Assembly: GCA_031271865.1 (NCBI GenBank)
Contig: JAISUW010000055.1
Span: forward strand, 1 to 64,000
DNA length: 64,000 bases
Source: Oscillospiraceae bacterium
GTDB taxonomy: Bacteria > Bacillota > Clostridia > Oscillospirales > Acutalibacteraceae
Direction of reading: 5' to 3'
Of the stretch, positions 35,216-43,599 are shown one piece after another. Every line of letters begins with the position of its first letter. Positions within the stretch are counted from its first letter, which is position 1. Both the position numbers and the translations under genes were made by a program. Below the pieces are notes generated by a model. That model had not been told where the DNA came from and searched no databases. It was given only the letters and a program-made list of their open reading frames with translations.

Positions 35216-36805
35216 ATGGCTGAGCAAGAACCGGGTGTCATCAAAAAGCTGTTTACCGCAGAGGATAACTCAGCAGCAAAAATCGACAAGGAAAAGCTCG
35301 ACCGCCACGCAGCCCTCGCCACAAGAGTTTTCCACACACCTGTACTTACTCTCAAGGAGATGATGTTCCCGGCTGTCTCCGACTTCGCGAACCGTTTCAT
35401 CAGTGCCGTCAACTCGTACCAAAAGACTTACCTCGTTATGGTGTTCCGGCTTGATATGGTCTACGTCGCCGGCATCAGTGCACTCATTTCCATCTGGGAT
35501 GTCCTCAATGACCCGCTCATGGGCATTGTTTATGACCGAACCAGAACACGCTACGGCAAAGCGCGCCCTTATCTTTTGGCAACGCCCATCCCTTACTATG
35601 TGTCCTTGGCTCTGACCTATTTGGGAGCTATATTCTTCAATAATGCCAACACATCCGACCCGCGGAAAGTGCTGTATTTGTTTATTGTCATGTTCCTGCA
35701 GGAAACGTTCGCGACGATATACAACCTCCCAAAAGGCAACCTGCCGATTCTGATGACGCCGCACCCCAACGACCGGATTGTTATGGGGCTGATCAAAAAC
35801 TATGCGGACTTCATCGGCGGTCAGATTATGTACGCCACGTTCATTCCGTTCATGGACCTCAACAACCACGGCATCATCAATATCCCGATGTCCTACTTCT
35901 TTGCGTTCATGGCTGTTTTTGCCGCCACCATAGCCATTGTCGGGAATATCGGTTTGGCACTGGGGACAAGAGAGCGCATCATGCTCCAACCCAAGCCCGT
36001 GCACTTCACCAAATCCATGTTCTACATTCTCAAAAACAAGTATGCGCTTCGTAACTTTATCGCCAGCTTTGCTGTTTCGTGGTTTGAGAAAGGCGGCTAT
36101 GACTGGGACGTCGTCCGCCAGATGGATCTCTTCGGCGGATGGATTGGCACGACCATTACCGAAGGAATACCGACGATGACCGGGGAGTTTGCCTCCGCTG
36201 CCCTTGTTCCGCTTACCATGAAGATTTTCGGCGGCAATAAGCGCAACGGTCAGATTTTCTTCTTCTCCCTTGATTTTGTGCGTGCCCTTGCGCAGTATCT
36301 CCTCGGCGCGGCAGTCATCAATAAACGGCTCTTGTTCTGCATCGTATGGGGCGTCCTGAAACTGGTGAACTCCATGGACAACGCGCCTTCCCGCGTCATC
36401 GGTGATGAACTGAACCGCGAAATCGCCGACTATACGGAATACGTGACAGGCGAGCGTCCGGACGGAACCGCCGGCATCTTGACCGGGTTCATCACGCGCC
36501 TGACTGCCCCGCTGAAAGCCATCTTTACCGTCGCCGTGTTCAAATGGACAGGCTATAATGCTTCCTTGGGTATGGGTTCCTACCGCCAAGGCAACTTCAC
36601 GGTTTATAAACGGCTTTACTTCCTCGAAACATTCTCTTCTTGCCTGCCCGGTTTGGTGAGCATATTGCCTTGGTTCTTCTATGATTTGGTCGGCGAGAAG
36701 CGGGAAGCTATGTATGTTGCCCTCAACGAACGCCGCGCACTCCTCACGAAAGAACCGCCGGAAGAGCTTTCCATGATTGAAGCGACACTCGATGCCGAAC
36801 TGTAA
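35216..36805 (+). CDS. GPH/MFS-type sugar:cation symporter
   Basis: The 529-aa protein has about 12 membrane segments. The hallmark of the glycoside-pentoside-hexuronide family is clear in the first half: DVLNDPLMGIVYDRTRTRYG followed by KARPYLLATPIPYY. It is longer than typical members (about 460 aa), with a 60-residue hydrophilic N-terminus and extra loops. I start at MAEQEPGVIKK, behind AAAGGATG, rather than at the earlier ATG that overlaps that site. The neighbouring GH13 enzyme suggests an oligosaccharide substrate; the sequence alone does not identify it. Confidence 0.85.
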   Translation: MAEQEPGVIKKLFTAEDNSAAKIDKEKLDRHAALATRVFHTPVLTLKEMMFPAVSDFANRFISAVNSYQKTYLVMVFRLDMVYVAGISALISIWDVLNDPLMGIVYDRTRTRYGKARPYLLATPIPYYVSLALTYLGAIFFNNANTSDPRKVLYLFIVMFLQETFATIYNLPKGNLPILMTPHPNDRIVMGLIKNYADFIGGQIMYATFIPFMDLNNHGIINIPMSYFFAFMAVFAATIAIVGNIGLALGTRERIMLQPKPVHFTKSMFYILKNKYALRNFIASFAVSWFEKGGYDWDVVRQMDLFGGWIGTTITEGIPTMTGEFASAALVPLTMKIFGGNKRNGQIFFFSLDFVRALAQYLLGAAVINKRLLFCIVWGVLKLVNSMDNAPSRVIGDELNREIADYTEYVTGERPDGTAGILTGFITRLTAPLKAIFTVAVFKWTGYNASLGMGSYRQGNFTVYKRLYFLETFSSCLPGLVSILPWFFYDLVGEKREAMYVALNERRALLTKEPPEELSMIEATLDAEL

Positions 36806-36885
36806 AGAGAAAGCCGAACGCAGGATCCGATTATGCTTACTGTTCCTTGTTAATCATTCATTATTTTGAATCGGGAGTGAAACAA

Positions 36886-37845
36886 ATGGCTGATTGCCCA
36901 AACTGTAACTACCATCTGAAAATTACGGACTGGAAACCCAATTGCCCCAAATGCGGTGTCAATGTCCTCTATGCGGAATTCGAACCGCGCTTCTACTTAG
37001 ATGCCAAGAAAGCCGAGCTTTCTATCGCGAGTGTCCGCGTATGGGCCAAACAGCTCGTTGCAGGGCTGTGGGGCAACATATGGGCGAAACTGCGGATATG
37101 CCTCTGCTTCCTGCCCGCAGCCGCGCTGCTTCTCCCTGCCTTGACCGCGGAGATTGAGCTTCCCTATGGAGGGACAAGCTTTTCCGCAGGTCTGCTTGGG
37201 ATCGTCAACATCATCACCGGCGGCCAGCTGAACTTTCTGCTTGCCTTTAATGAATTTCCCATCCCCGGCAATGCGGTTACTTTCCTCTATGCTCTTTTGG
37301 GGCTGACGGTAGTTGCTGTTTTGCTTGCCGTGCTGACGCTGTTCGGTTCGCTGTTCTCTTTCACAAAGAGTAAGAGAGCATCTTGGACGGTCTTCGTATT
37401 CTGTTGCCTCGGCTTCCTTGCCTCGGCTGCGGCTTTTGGACTGTCTTTCTTTACCAACAAAGAGTTGCTTGCCGCCCCCGGTTTGATTTCCGTCCAACTG
37501 CAGTACGGTCCGATTCTTTGGGCGGCTATGTTCGGCGGCTTAGGCTTTATCCACTTCATGGCAGCGCACCAGGAACTTGAGCCTGTGTATAAAGAAGGCG
37601 ACTACGAGCGTAGCCGGATTTGGAAAGAGGTCAAGACCGGAAAAACCGACATTTACTCCCTGCCCTATCCTGTTGTAGAGACCGCCGAAACACGTGAACG
37701 CGAAGAAAAAATCAACGAAGAACTCATCGCCCTCGGCATCTCTCCTGCGCTTGCCGCTGAAGCCAAGGCAGAGGAAGCTCTCGCCGCCGCCGGCATAGAT
37801 CCCGACCATGCAGAAATCGCTAAGGAGGACACCGACAATGGCTGA
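36886..37845 (+). CDS. membrane protein with N-terminal zinc ribbon
   Basis: The first 25 residues carry a CPNC...CPKC zinc ribbon. After a soluble stretch there are about four to five hydrophobic segments: LCFLPAAALLLPAL, VTFLYALLGLTVVAVLLAVL, a Trp/Phe-rich helix and a last segment near 215-235. The C-terminal 80 residues are charged and Ala/Glu-rich. There is no catalytic motif and I do not recognise a family. The ATG follows GGGAGTG. Its stop overlaps the next gene by 8 bases, so the two proteins are probably made together and may form a complex. Confidence 0.75.
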   Translation: MADCPNCNYHLKITDWKPNCPKCGVNVLYAEFEPRFYLDAKKAELSIASVRVWAKQLVAGLWGNIWAKLRICLCFLPAAALLLPALTAEIELPYGGTSFSAGLLGIVNIITGGQLNFLLAFNEFPIPGNAVTFLYALLGLTVVAVLLAVLTLFGSLFSFTKSKRASWTVFVFCCLGFLASAAAFGLSFFTNKELLAAPGLISVQLQYGPILWAAMFGGLGFIHFMAAHQELEPVYKEGDYERSRIWKEVKTGKTDIYSLPYPVVETAETREREEKINEELIALGISPALAAEAKAEEALAAAGIDPDHAEIAKEDTDNG

Positions 37846-39352
37846 CGAATTTAAAAACGACCCGATCAAAGAAACTGCCGAAGCCCAAGCCTCGGCAAAG
37901 CGAAGCCTCTCGGATATTTTGCAGGATGAAGCCAATGTCAAGCTCCGCAACCGCATATTCGGCGGCATTATCATTCTGCTTGTTGTCATTTTCTTCGGTG
38001 TCATGGTTTACGGTGTGAACAACCTCTTAGCCAATGAAGGGCAGCATCCGGTCGAAAGCGCTGTGGACGACAGCATATCCGCCTCCCCGCAGGATGCCGA
38101 GGCTGTTTTGACTTACCTGGAAGCAAAGGTCATTGAAGCCGGTGCGGCTACGCCCGCCATTGGCATTGAAACGAAATATGAACTCCGCGGCGAGGATGAC
38201 GCAGTGACTGTCTCGGGCGACAATGCCAACGTGCTGACCGAAACCGCAAAGCTTCTCCTCCCAAAAGCACTCGAGGAGGTTAACGGAAAGACCGGCAATG
38301 TTTCCGCCGATTACGGCGAGAATATTACCGGCTCCCTCTGGCGGTTGGACAGCCTCTCTCCCGCGGATATAGCCGCCGTCACCAATAACTTTACCTATTA
38401 CCAATGCACAGCTTGCAAGGAGACCTTTGACGAGGCTTTCACGGAGTGCCCCAAGTGCGCGGCAAAGAATACCTGCAATAAGCTCTACCGCGACAATTAT
38501 GATTTCAACGGTACCCTCAATGATACCCCGGATGTGCAGGCATTCTACAAGCCTTTGACTGCTTCTGATGTTGCTGCACTGCTCACCGGGCTGAACGGAT
38601 TTGAGGTATTGGATACCAAAGTCACTTATGCGAACCCTGCATTCTCCGCCGCCTCCGGGCGCACCAACGGCAGGCTCTATAACATCGTGTTTTCCCGTAA
38701 TGTGGACCTTACCTTGCAGTTGAAAGGCCAAGATGCCTATGCCGCTTTCGGAGAATTCACACTCAGTCTGAAGCTGATAAAAATCAATCGTTTCAACTTC
38801 ACGTGGCCGACCGTTAATCTTTCGGCGGAGATGGTCGTCGGCGCGAAAGAGAGTGTCCTGCTATCCGCGAGTATCAACGCCCCGGAAGGTACGATTGTAC
38901 ATTGGCGTTCCCTCACGCCGGAAATTGTGACCGTAGATGATGTGGGTTACATCCAAACCGGCGACACCTACGGCGATGGCACGGTGCAAGCCTACTATGA
39001 ACTGAACGGAGAAGAAATCTCCGCCGACTGCGTCATTCATGTCCGTGTCCCTGTAGAGGGCGTTGCCCTCAACCGCCGCCGCGAAAAACTGTCCGTCGGT
39101 GAGACTGCCCAACTCAAAGCGACTTTAGAGCCGGACAATGCAACCATAGCGGGCTGTCAGTGGTTCACGGACGACCCCTCCATTGCCACCGTTGACGGTA
39201 TTATCATCGAGCATGAGAAAGTCCTCGGCATCTTTGGCGGCAAGACGGAAAACATCGGTACCATAACCGCTGTTTCCCCGGGAACCGTTCGCATCTACTG
39301 CCTGACGGAAGACGGTGCTTGGCGATCCTCCTGCACAGTTACCGTGGAATAA
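37838..39352 (+). CDS. membrane-anchored protein with zinc ribbon and Ig-like Big_2 repeats
   Basis: The 504-aa protein has a cytoplasmic tail of about 47 residues and one membrane segment (IIILLVVIFFGVMVYGV). The extracytoplasmic part has a second-zinc-ribbon-like CTAC...CPKC element near 190 and, in the last 170 residues, two bacterial Ig-like domains (VHWRSLTPEIVTVDDVGYI, CQWFTDDPSIATVDG). TAAGGAGG precedes the ATG. It is coupled to the upstream zinc-ribbon protein. A structural or adhesive envelope role is plausible. Confidence 0.78.
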   Translation: MADEFKNDPIKETAEAQASAKRSLSDILQDEANVKLRNRIFGGIIILLVVIFFGVMVYGVNNLLANEGQHPVESAVDDSISASPQDAEAVLTYLEAKVIEAGAATPAIGIETKYELRGEDDAVTVSGDNANVLTETAKLLLPKALEEVNGKTGNVSADYGENITGSLWRLDSLSPADIAAVTNNFTYYQCTACKETFDEAFTECPKCAAKNTCNKLYRDNYDFNGTLNDTPDVQAFYKPLTASDVAALLTGLNGFEVLDTKVTYANPAFSAASGRTNGRLYNIVFSRNVDLTLQLKGQDAYAAFGEFTLSLKLIKINRFNFTWPTVNLSAEMVVGAKESVLLSASINAPEGTIVHWRSLTPEIVTVDDVGYIQTGDTYGDGTVQAYYELNGEEISADCVIHVRVPVEGVALNRRREKLSVGETAQLKATLEPDNATIAGCQWFTDDPSIATVDGIIIEHEKVLGIFGGKTENIGTITAVSPGTVRIYCLTEDGAWRSSCTVTVE

Positions 39353-39361
39353 GCTACACCG

Positions 39362-39385
39362 CCGGCGGAGGACAACTTCCGCCGG
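39362..39385 (+). terminator. terminator of the zinc-ribbon pair
   Basis: CCGGCGGA / TCCGCCGG with an 8-nt loop lies 9 bases after the stop, followed by TGCATTTTGTG. Confidence 0.6.
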
Positions 39386-39395
39386 TGCATTTTGT

Positions 39396-39410
39396 GTTAC
39401 CGATTGTAAC
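39396..39410. promoter_or_regulatory. GTTAC-N5-GTAAC palindrome upstream of the Uma2 gene
   Basis: GTTACCGATTGTAAC, same arms as at 14080 and 41165, 28 bases before the Uma2 start. Operator candidate only. Confidence 0.4.
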
Positions 39411-39438
39411 ATACTAAGCCTGAATGGAGGTGTTATTC

Positions 39439-40035
39439 ATGGGTGCCCCGCAATGTCAAGAGGAATACAGACCGTATACTTACTCCGAATACAAGACGTG
39501 GGGTGAGAACCGTCGTTGTGAACTCCTCGATGGCTATGTCTACAACTTTGCAAGCCCAACCCGTACGCACCAGAATCTGACGTTTATGTTCGGCAGGCGT
39601 ATAGCTGATTACCTTGATGACAAACCTTGTTAAGTATATATTGCGCCTTATGATGTGCGCCTCTTTCCCGCAAAGGACGAATCAGATAAAACCGTTGTGC
39701 AACCGGACATCTTTGTTGTTTGCGATACGGACAAACTCACCGAAAACAGCTGCGACGGTGCCCCGGATTTTATCGCCGAGATTCTTTCCCCTTCCACAGG
39801 CCGTAAAGACAGACTGCTGAAGATGAACTTGTACCTGGAGGCCGGTGTCCGGGAGTACTGGATCATATCGCCCGAATACTCTATTGTGGAAACTTATGTG
39901 CTTCAAGATGGGCACTATATCGCCGCCGGTAACTACACGACCGGCGACCATGCACTCATATCTATCTTCCCCGGTTTCTCCATAGACCTCAGCACCCTCT
40001 TCCCGCCGGAAGAGGAAGAAGCCGAAGCAACCTGA
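39439..40035 (+). pseudogene. Uma2-family (DUF820) endonuclease-like gene with one in-frame stop
   Basis: Read through a single TAA at 39631-39633, the 39439-40035 frame gives a complete Uma2-like protein of about 198 aa. Before the stop are YRPYTYSEYKTWGENRRCEL and LDGYVYNFASPT. After it, in the same frame, come VYIAPYDVRLFP, VVQPDIFVVCD, APDFIAEILSPST, KMNLYLEAGVREYWIISPE and IFPGFSIDLSTLF. The PD-(D/E)xK-type core residues (QPDI, EILS, EYW) are present. GGAGG precedes the ATG. The family commonly has Lys or Arg where TAA stands, so an AAA-to-TAA change is the simplest history. The stop could also be an assembly error or a strain polymorphism. Confidence 0.85.
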
Positions 40036-40048
40036 AGGATAAGGATAA

Positions 40049-40083
40049 CCGGCGAGGAAAAACGCCTCGCCGGGATATTTTTT
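40049..40083 (+). terminator. intrinsic terminator after the Uma2 gene
   Basis: CCGGCGAGG / CCTCGCCGG with a 7-nt loop, followed by GATATTTTTTTG. This is the most textbook terminator in the window. Confidence 0.88.
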
Positions 40084-40131
40084 GTTACCATTTGTTACAA
40101 TATAGTAGCAACCAACCGAATACAGGTTCCT

Positions 40132-40159
40132 TTCTTGCTTCTTACCTTATTCCTCTTGC
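40132..40159. repeat. heptamer tract overlapping the end of nadC
   Basis: Four heptamers (TTCTTGC TTCTTAC CTTATTC CTCTTGC). The tract encodes the last residues and stop of NadC (KKQEE), so the repeat has become part of the gene end. Confidence 0.7.
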
Positions 40160-40989
40160 TTTTTGATGCGCATGGAGATGTCGGCAGCGGCAACGGAGTG
40201 CGTGAGCGCCCCCAAGCTGATAATGTGTACGCCGGCGGCGGCTTTCTCCCGGATGTTTTCGAGCGTGATATTCCCGGAGGCCTCAAAGACAGTTGCCGGG
40301 TACGTTTGTACTGCCGCAGCCATGTCAGCGGCAGACATATTGTCCAGCATGACAATATCGGCTCCGGTGCGGATGGCTTCTTCCACCTCTGATAGGTTGC
40401 GGGTCTCCACCTCTATCTTCACCATATGCCCCACGGCGGCGCGGACGGTTTGTATCGCTTTGGTGATGGAGCCGGCAGCATCGATATGGTTGTCCTTCAG
40501 CATGACCCCATCCGAGAGGCAGTAACGGTGGTTCTTCCCGCCGCCGCAGGTTACGGCGTACTTTTCCAATGCCCGCAATCCCGGAAGAGTCTTGCGCGTG
40601 TCTGCTATGCAGGCGTGTGTACCTGCAACTGCCGCAACGCACTGCGCCGTATAGGAGGCGATGCCGGTCATGTGCTGCAGAAGGTTTAGAGCCGTGCGTT
40701 CCGCAATCAGCAGCGACTTCGTGGAACCCGCGAACTCTGCCAATACATCTCCGCGCTGAAACGGTGCTCCATCTGTAAGCTTTGCCGCAAAGCGTATGGA
40801 AGTGTCTGTGAGTTCCAAGGTTCGCCGAAAAACATCAATCCCGCACAGCACCCCCTCGGATTTGGAAAGCAGATACCCCTCGCTCTGATGGGAATCCGCA
40901 AAGAGATACGCTGCGGAAATATCCAGATAGGGTACGTCTTCTTGCAGGGCGTTTGTTATGACGGAATCGATTCGGAAGTTAGGGAGCAT
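40147..40989 (-). CDS. nadC: nicotinate-nucleotide pyrophosphorylase (quinolinate phosphoribosyltransferase)
   Basis: The enzyme converts quinolinate and PRPP to nicotinate mononucleotide in NAD synthesis. The 280 aa start at MLPNFRIDSV behind AAGGA. Conserved segments are ERTALNLLQHMTGIAS, IADTRKTLPGLRALEKYAV, CGGGKNHRYCLSDGVMLKDN and IKVEVE-like KIEVETRNL, with EASGNITLENI at the phosphate site. nadA and nadB are not adjacent, unlike in many Firmicutes; they may lie elsewhere or quinolinate may be imported. It is monocistronic with its own promoter. Confidence 0.96.
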   Translation of the reverse strand: MLPNFRIDSVITNALQEDVPYLDISAAYLFADSHQSEGYLLSKSEGVLCGIDVFRRTLELTDTSIRFAAKLTDGAPFQRGDVLAEFAGSTKSLLIAERTALNLLQHMTGIASYTAQCVAAVAGTHACIADTRKTLPGLRALEKYAVTCGGGKNHRYCLSDGVMLKDNHIDAAGSITKAIQTVRAAVGHMVKIEVETRNLSEVEEAIRTGADIVMLDNMSAADMAAAVQTYPATVFEASGNITLENIREKAAAGVHIISLGALTHSVAAADISMRIKKQEE

Positions 40990-41049
40990 AGGGAATCCTT
41001 CTTTCAGTTTCTGGCAGCTTCCGGGCGGTAGGCAGGTACTGCTCTGTAT

Positions 41050-41078
41050 ATTGTACCCTGATTTGCTCTTTTTGTCAA
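41050..41078 (-). promoter_or_regulatory. sigma-A promoter of nadC
   Basis: Minus-strand TTGACA (41073-41078), 17 bases and TACAAT (41050-41055), 60 bases upstream of nadC. Confidence 0.82.
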
Positions 41079-41115
41079 GTGTTAAGCACAAAGATGACAG
41101 TGACCCTGCGGTTAC

Positions 41116-41138
41116 GGCAGGAGGCTTCGCCTCCTGCC
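41116..41138. terminator. 10-bp hairpin between divergent genes
   Basis: GGCAGGAGGC / GCCTCCTGCC with loop TTC. It lies upstream of both nadC and the secreted-protein gene, so it is not an ordinary gene-end terminator. It could be a decayed palindromic cassette or a leader attenuator. No gene is visible in 40990-41310. Confidence 0.4.
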
Positions 41139-41164
41139 TTTGCTGTTTCTTAGTCTGGCTGACG

Positions 41165-41179
41165 GTTACAATTGGTAAC
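41165..41179. promoter_or_regulatory. GTTAC-N5-GTAAC palindrome upstream of the secreted-protein gene
   Basis: GTTACAATTGGTAAC has perfect arms, is intergenic, and shares its arms with the sites at 14080 and 39396. Confidence 0.4.
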
Positions 41180-41310
41180 AATTTTTATCCAAAAACGTCC
41201 TGCTTCAGCACAGCAGGGCGAAAGAGAATCGGTGAGGACTACGCCCTGTCCTAACGACTAACAAACGTTGCAATAATTTGTGCTTAAGCCATTCTTTTGG
41301 AGGAAACTGT

Positions 41311-42231
41311 ATGATACATAGCGTCCCTAAACGAATCCTCGCCCTTTTTCTGGGGATTGCCTTGCTTTTCGGCTGGGCAGTTCCATCTTTCGCCGCGACG
41401 GACGAGGCATGGGAAGAAGGTACACCAATCCCCATCGAGGACGTGCTTCCGATTATTGAAGCGTATAACAGCAGCCTCTATAATCCGTTTCTGACCACGA
41501 CCCTTGTTTTCGGGGAGGTAGGCGGGCAGCGGCTCACCTGCAAGCCGACTTTGTCCGCCGAAAGCCTCGCCATTGAACTCAACGGCTTCAACATCGCCAA
41601 TCCGATCGCCTTATTCAGCGTTAGCATGTTATTGTTTAATCGCGGGGATCCTATGGAAACTGTTGCGGAGGTGCAACAAAACTGGGAGAACAGAAATGCT
41701 TCGGGCGATTATCCCTCTTTTCTGGAGCCGTTTTTGCTATGGTTACTCGGCGCTTTGTCCAAGCAATTGGGCAGCAACCTCCGCTTCGTCTTCACAAAAG
41801 ATGCTCTGACGATCTGCGCCTTGGATAAAGGCAGAATCTATACGTTCGGCGGTTGGTTGTATGTTCCGCTTAGGGAATTTGTTTTGTACGATGAAGTGAT
41901 GGAAAACACAGTCGAATACGGCAAAATCCAAGGGGCGACCGAAGCACCGCCCGTGCGAGCCTTTGAAGTCGTGCATGACGGCAAGACCTACATTGCCGTT
42001 GATTATGAATTCACATATAACGGCGGCTATGTAGAAACGAAGCGCTGGTACCTGTTGGACGGTGCCCCGGTGCGCGTTGCGTTTTATAGCGACGGCGCGT
42101 TTCTTAGAGCAAGCACCCACTTACCGGCTTTTGTCGGAAACGCCGCAGATACGGAAGTCGTCGGCACAGAGAACTTTTTCGACAGTCTCGTCCTTTGGCC
42201 GCTGCTGTTCCTATTAGTCTTTGCGCTGTAA
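41311..42231 (+). CDS. secreted or membrane-anchored protein of unknown function
   Basis: I do not recognise this 306-aa protein. It has a signal peptide (ILALFLGIALLFGWAVPSFA) and a C-terminal hydrophobic tail (LVLWPLLFLLVFAL) that could anchor it. The body is a mixed alpha/beta domain with FEVVHDGKTYIAVDYEFTYN and YVETKRWYLLDGAPV beta stretches. There are no catalytic motifs or metal ligands in obvious patterns. The ATG at 41311 follows GGAGGAAAC; the track's upstream codon is a TTG. It stands alone, divergent from nadC. Confidence 0.72.
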   Translation: MIHSVPKRILALFLGIALLFGWAVPSFAATDEAWEEGTPIPIEDVLPIIEAYNSSLYNPFLTTTLVFGEVGGQRLTCKPTLSAESLAIELNGFNIANPIALFSVSMLLFNRGDPMETVAEVQQNWENRNASGDYPSFLEPFLLWLLGALSKQLGSNLRFVFTKDALTICALDKGRIYTFGGWLYVPLREFVLYDEVMENTVEYGKIQGATEAPPVRAFEVVHDGKTYIAVDYEFTYNGGYVETKRWYLLDGAPVRVAFYSDGAFLRASTHLPAFVGNAADTEVVGTENFFDSLVLWPLLFLLVFAL

Positions 42232-42249
42232 TATCCGTTTTCTGCGGTC

Positions 42250-42399
42250 TTAGAAATCGAACAAAGTCCGAGCCATGTACCAGATGGCTTCCAGCGCGTC
42301 CGGGAAATCACCGCGGGATACCGCGAATACAAGATCAAAACACTCGATGAGTAAGGCCCCGAGCCGAGAGAAGAAGTTGAAGATATCAAGCCAAAACAA
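42250..42399 (-). CDS. 49-aa hydrophobic small protein (not in the ORF track)
   Basis: Starting at a TTG nine bases after AAAGGGG, the minus strand encodes MFWLDIFNFFSRLGALLIEC, then FDLVFAVSRGDFPDALEAIW and YMARTLFDF. The peptide has a hydrophobic N-terminal half and an amphipathic C-terminal helix. A perfect sigma-A promoter and a leader hairpin lie directly upstream on the same strand, and no other gene uses them, which is the main reason to believe it. A TTG start is the weak point. The function is unknown; a membrane-active or regulatory peptide is possible. Confidence 0.55.
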   Translation of the reverse strand: MFWLDIFNFFSRLGALLIECFDLVFAVSRGDFPDALEAIWYMARTLFDF

Positions 42400-42430
42400 A
42401 GGTAACAAACCCCTTTACAAAGAAGAATGA

Positions 42431-42468
42431 ATATAGCTTGCTGCGGCATTCGCTGACGCAAGCTATAT
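42431..42468 (-). promoter_or_regulatory. 5' leader hairpin of the 49-aa gene
   Basis: Arms ATATAGCTTGC / GCAAGCTATAT (11 bp, 16-nt loop). The stem begins at the predicted transcript start, so the mRNA would carry a 5'-terminal hairpin before the ribosome site. Confidence 0.6.
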
Positions 42469-42471
42469 GTT

Positions 42472-42500
42472 ATTGTATCATTTTTTTGTTCAAATGTCAA
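42472..42500 (-). promoter_or_regulatory. consensus sigma-A promoter of the 49-aa gene
   Basis: Minus-strand TTGACA (42495-42500), 17 bases and TACAAT (42472-42477). It points away from the glycyl-radical genes' start and into the small ORF. Confidence 0.82.
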
Positions 42501-42558
42501 GCGCGAATTTGCGAGGCTTATAACCAGAACCGATGCGGCCGGTTTGCAGTTTGTCTGC

Positions 42559-43527
42559 TTAGCGGACGATGATTTCTTTCCCAATACCCCCAAAGCAGTC
42601 GGCAAGTTTTTCTGTTTGCTCCTTGCTTGGCTCCGGCAACTCCAAATGGGTATACGGTTTGCCGAGGGCATCGTGTTTGCCGGCACCGAGCTTATGGTAA
42701 CGCAGGAGTTCGATTCTCTCTACAGCGGGCAAGTCTTTGAGAAAGACTGCAGCGGCGGTCATGTTTTCATAGGTGTCATTTACGGTAGGAATAACGGGGA
42801 TGCGCACCCAGACAGGCACATTTCCCTGCCCTATTTTGCTGAGATTTTCCAGAATGCGCTCATTCGAGGCACCGGTTGCTTCTCTGTGCATTTTGCTGTC
42901 CATGCACTTGAGATCAAAAAGGATAAGGTTTGTAACCGGTAAGACCTCCTCAAATTTCTCATACGGCACATTGCCTGCGGTATCTAAGGCGGAATGGATA
43001 CCGCGTTCTTGCATTTCCCGGAAGAATGCTGCCACGAATTCCGCCTGCAGAAGCGGTTCACCCCCGGAGCAAGTCACGCCTCCTCCGCTCGTTTGGTAAA
43101 ACGGCGCATCCTGTAGCGCCTGCTTTACGGCAGTTTTCAAATCGTAGGCTTTTCCGCTGCTGACCAACGCGCCCGGGAAGCAGGCCTTGGCACACTTTCC
43201 GCAATTGATGCAATTGGTGCGTTCAAAGACGTGCTTTGCGCCTTCCTCCGTCTGATGGAATGTGTGGCAGCCTTTTGGACAAACGGTTTCCGGCTCTTTG
43301 TCCTGCGCTATCTGCCGGGCAAGTCCCGCAAAGCCGCCGCGGTAAGCACAGCGCCCGCAGGAGATGCACTTCACAGGGTAATAAAGCAAATCCGGCTGCA
43401 TGGAATAGGATTCCGGGTTGTGGCACCAGAAACAACGCAGGTTGCATCCCTTAAAGAACACCGTCGTGCGTATCCCCGGTCCGTCATGTACCGAATAGCG
43501 TTGTATGTCAAATATCAGGGCTTGCAT
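42559..43527 (-). CDS. glycyl-radical enzyme activating protein (radical SAM)
   Basis: The enzyme uses SAM and a 4Fe-4S cluster to install the glycyl radical in its partner. The 322 aa have the radical SAM cysteines in CNLRCFWC (28, 32, 35) and a two-cluster ferredoxin insert (CISCGRC, CPKGC, CINCGKCAKAC). That insert is typical of activases of non-PFL glycyl-radical enzymes and absent from classical PflA. GGGVTCSGGEPLLQ and the C-terminal barrel follow. It lies 72 bases downstream of the glycyl-radical enzyme gene, the expected pairing. Confidence 0.94.
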   Translation of the reverse strand: MQALIFDIQRYSVHDGPGIRTTVFFKGCNLRCFWCHNPESYSMQPDLLYYPVKCISCGRCAYRGGFAGLARQIAQDKEPETVCPKGCHTFHQTEEGAKHVFERTNCINCGKCAKACFPGALVSSGKAYDLKTAVKQALQDAPFYQTSGGGVTCSGGEPLLQAEFVAAFFREMQERGIHSALDTAGNVPYEKFEEVLPVTNLILFDLKCMDSKMHREATGASNERILENLSKIGQGNVPVWVRIPVIPTVNDTYENMTAAAVFLKDLPAVERIELLRYHKLGAGKHDALGKPYTHLELPEPSKEQTEKLADCFGGIGKEIIVR

Positions 43528-43599
43528 AGTTGATTCCTTACTCCGGTGTATTTGTAATTGCCTATGCGCTTCGGCTGCAAGATATGCCTTGCCTGCCTA

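Noticed and set aside
42084-42686. 200-aa minus-strand ORF across the 42.3-kb gap
   Set aside because: Ser-rich shadow frame overlapping two real genes; the 49-aa frame behind the promoter is the better candidate.
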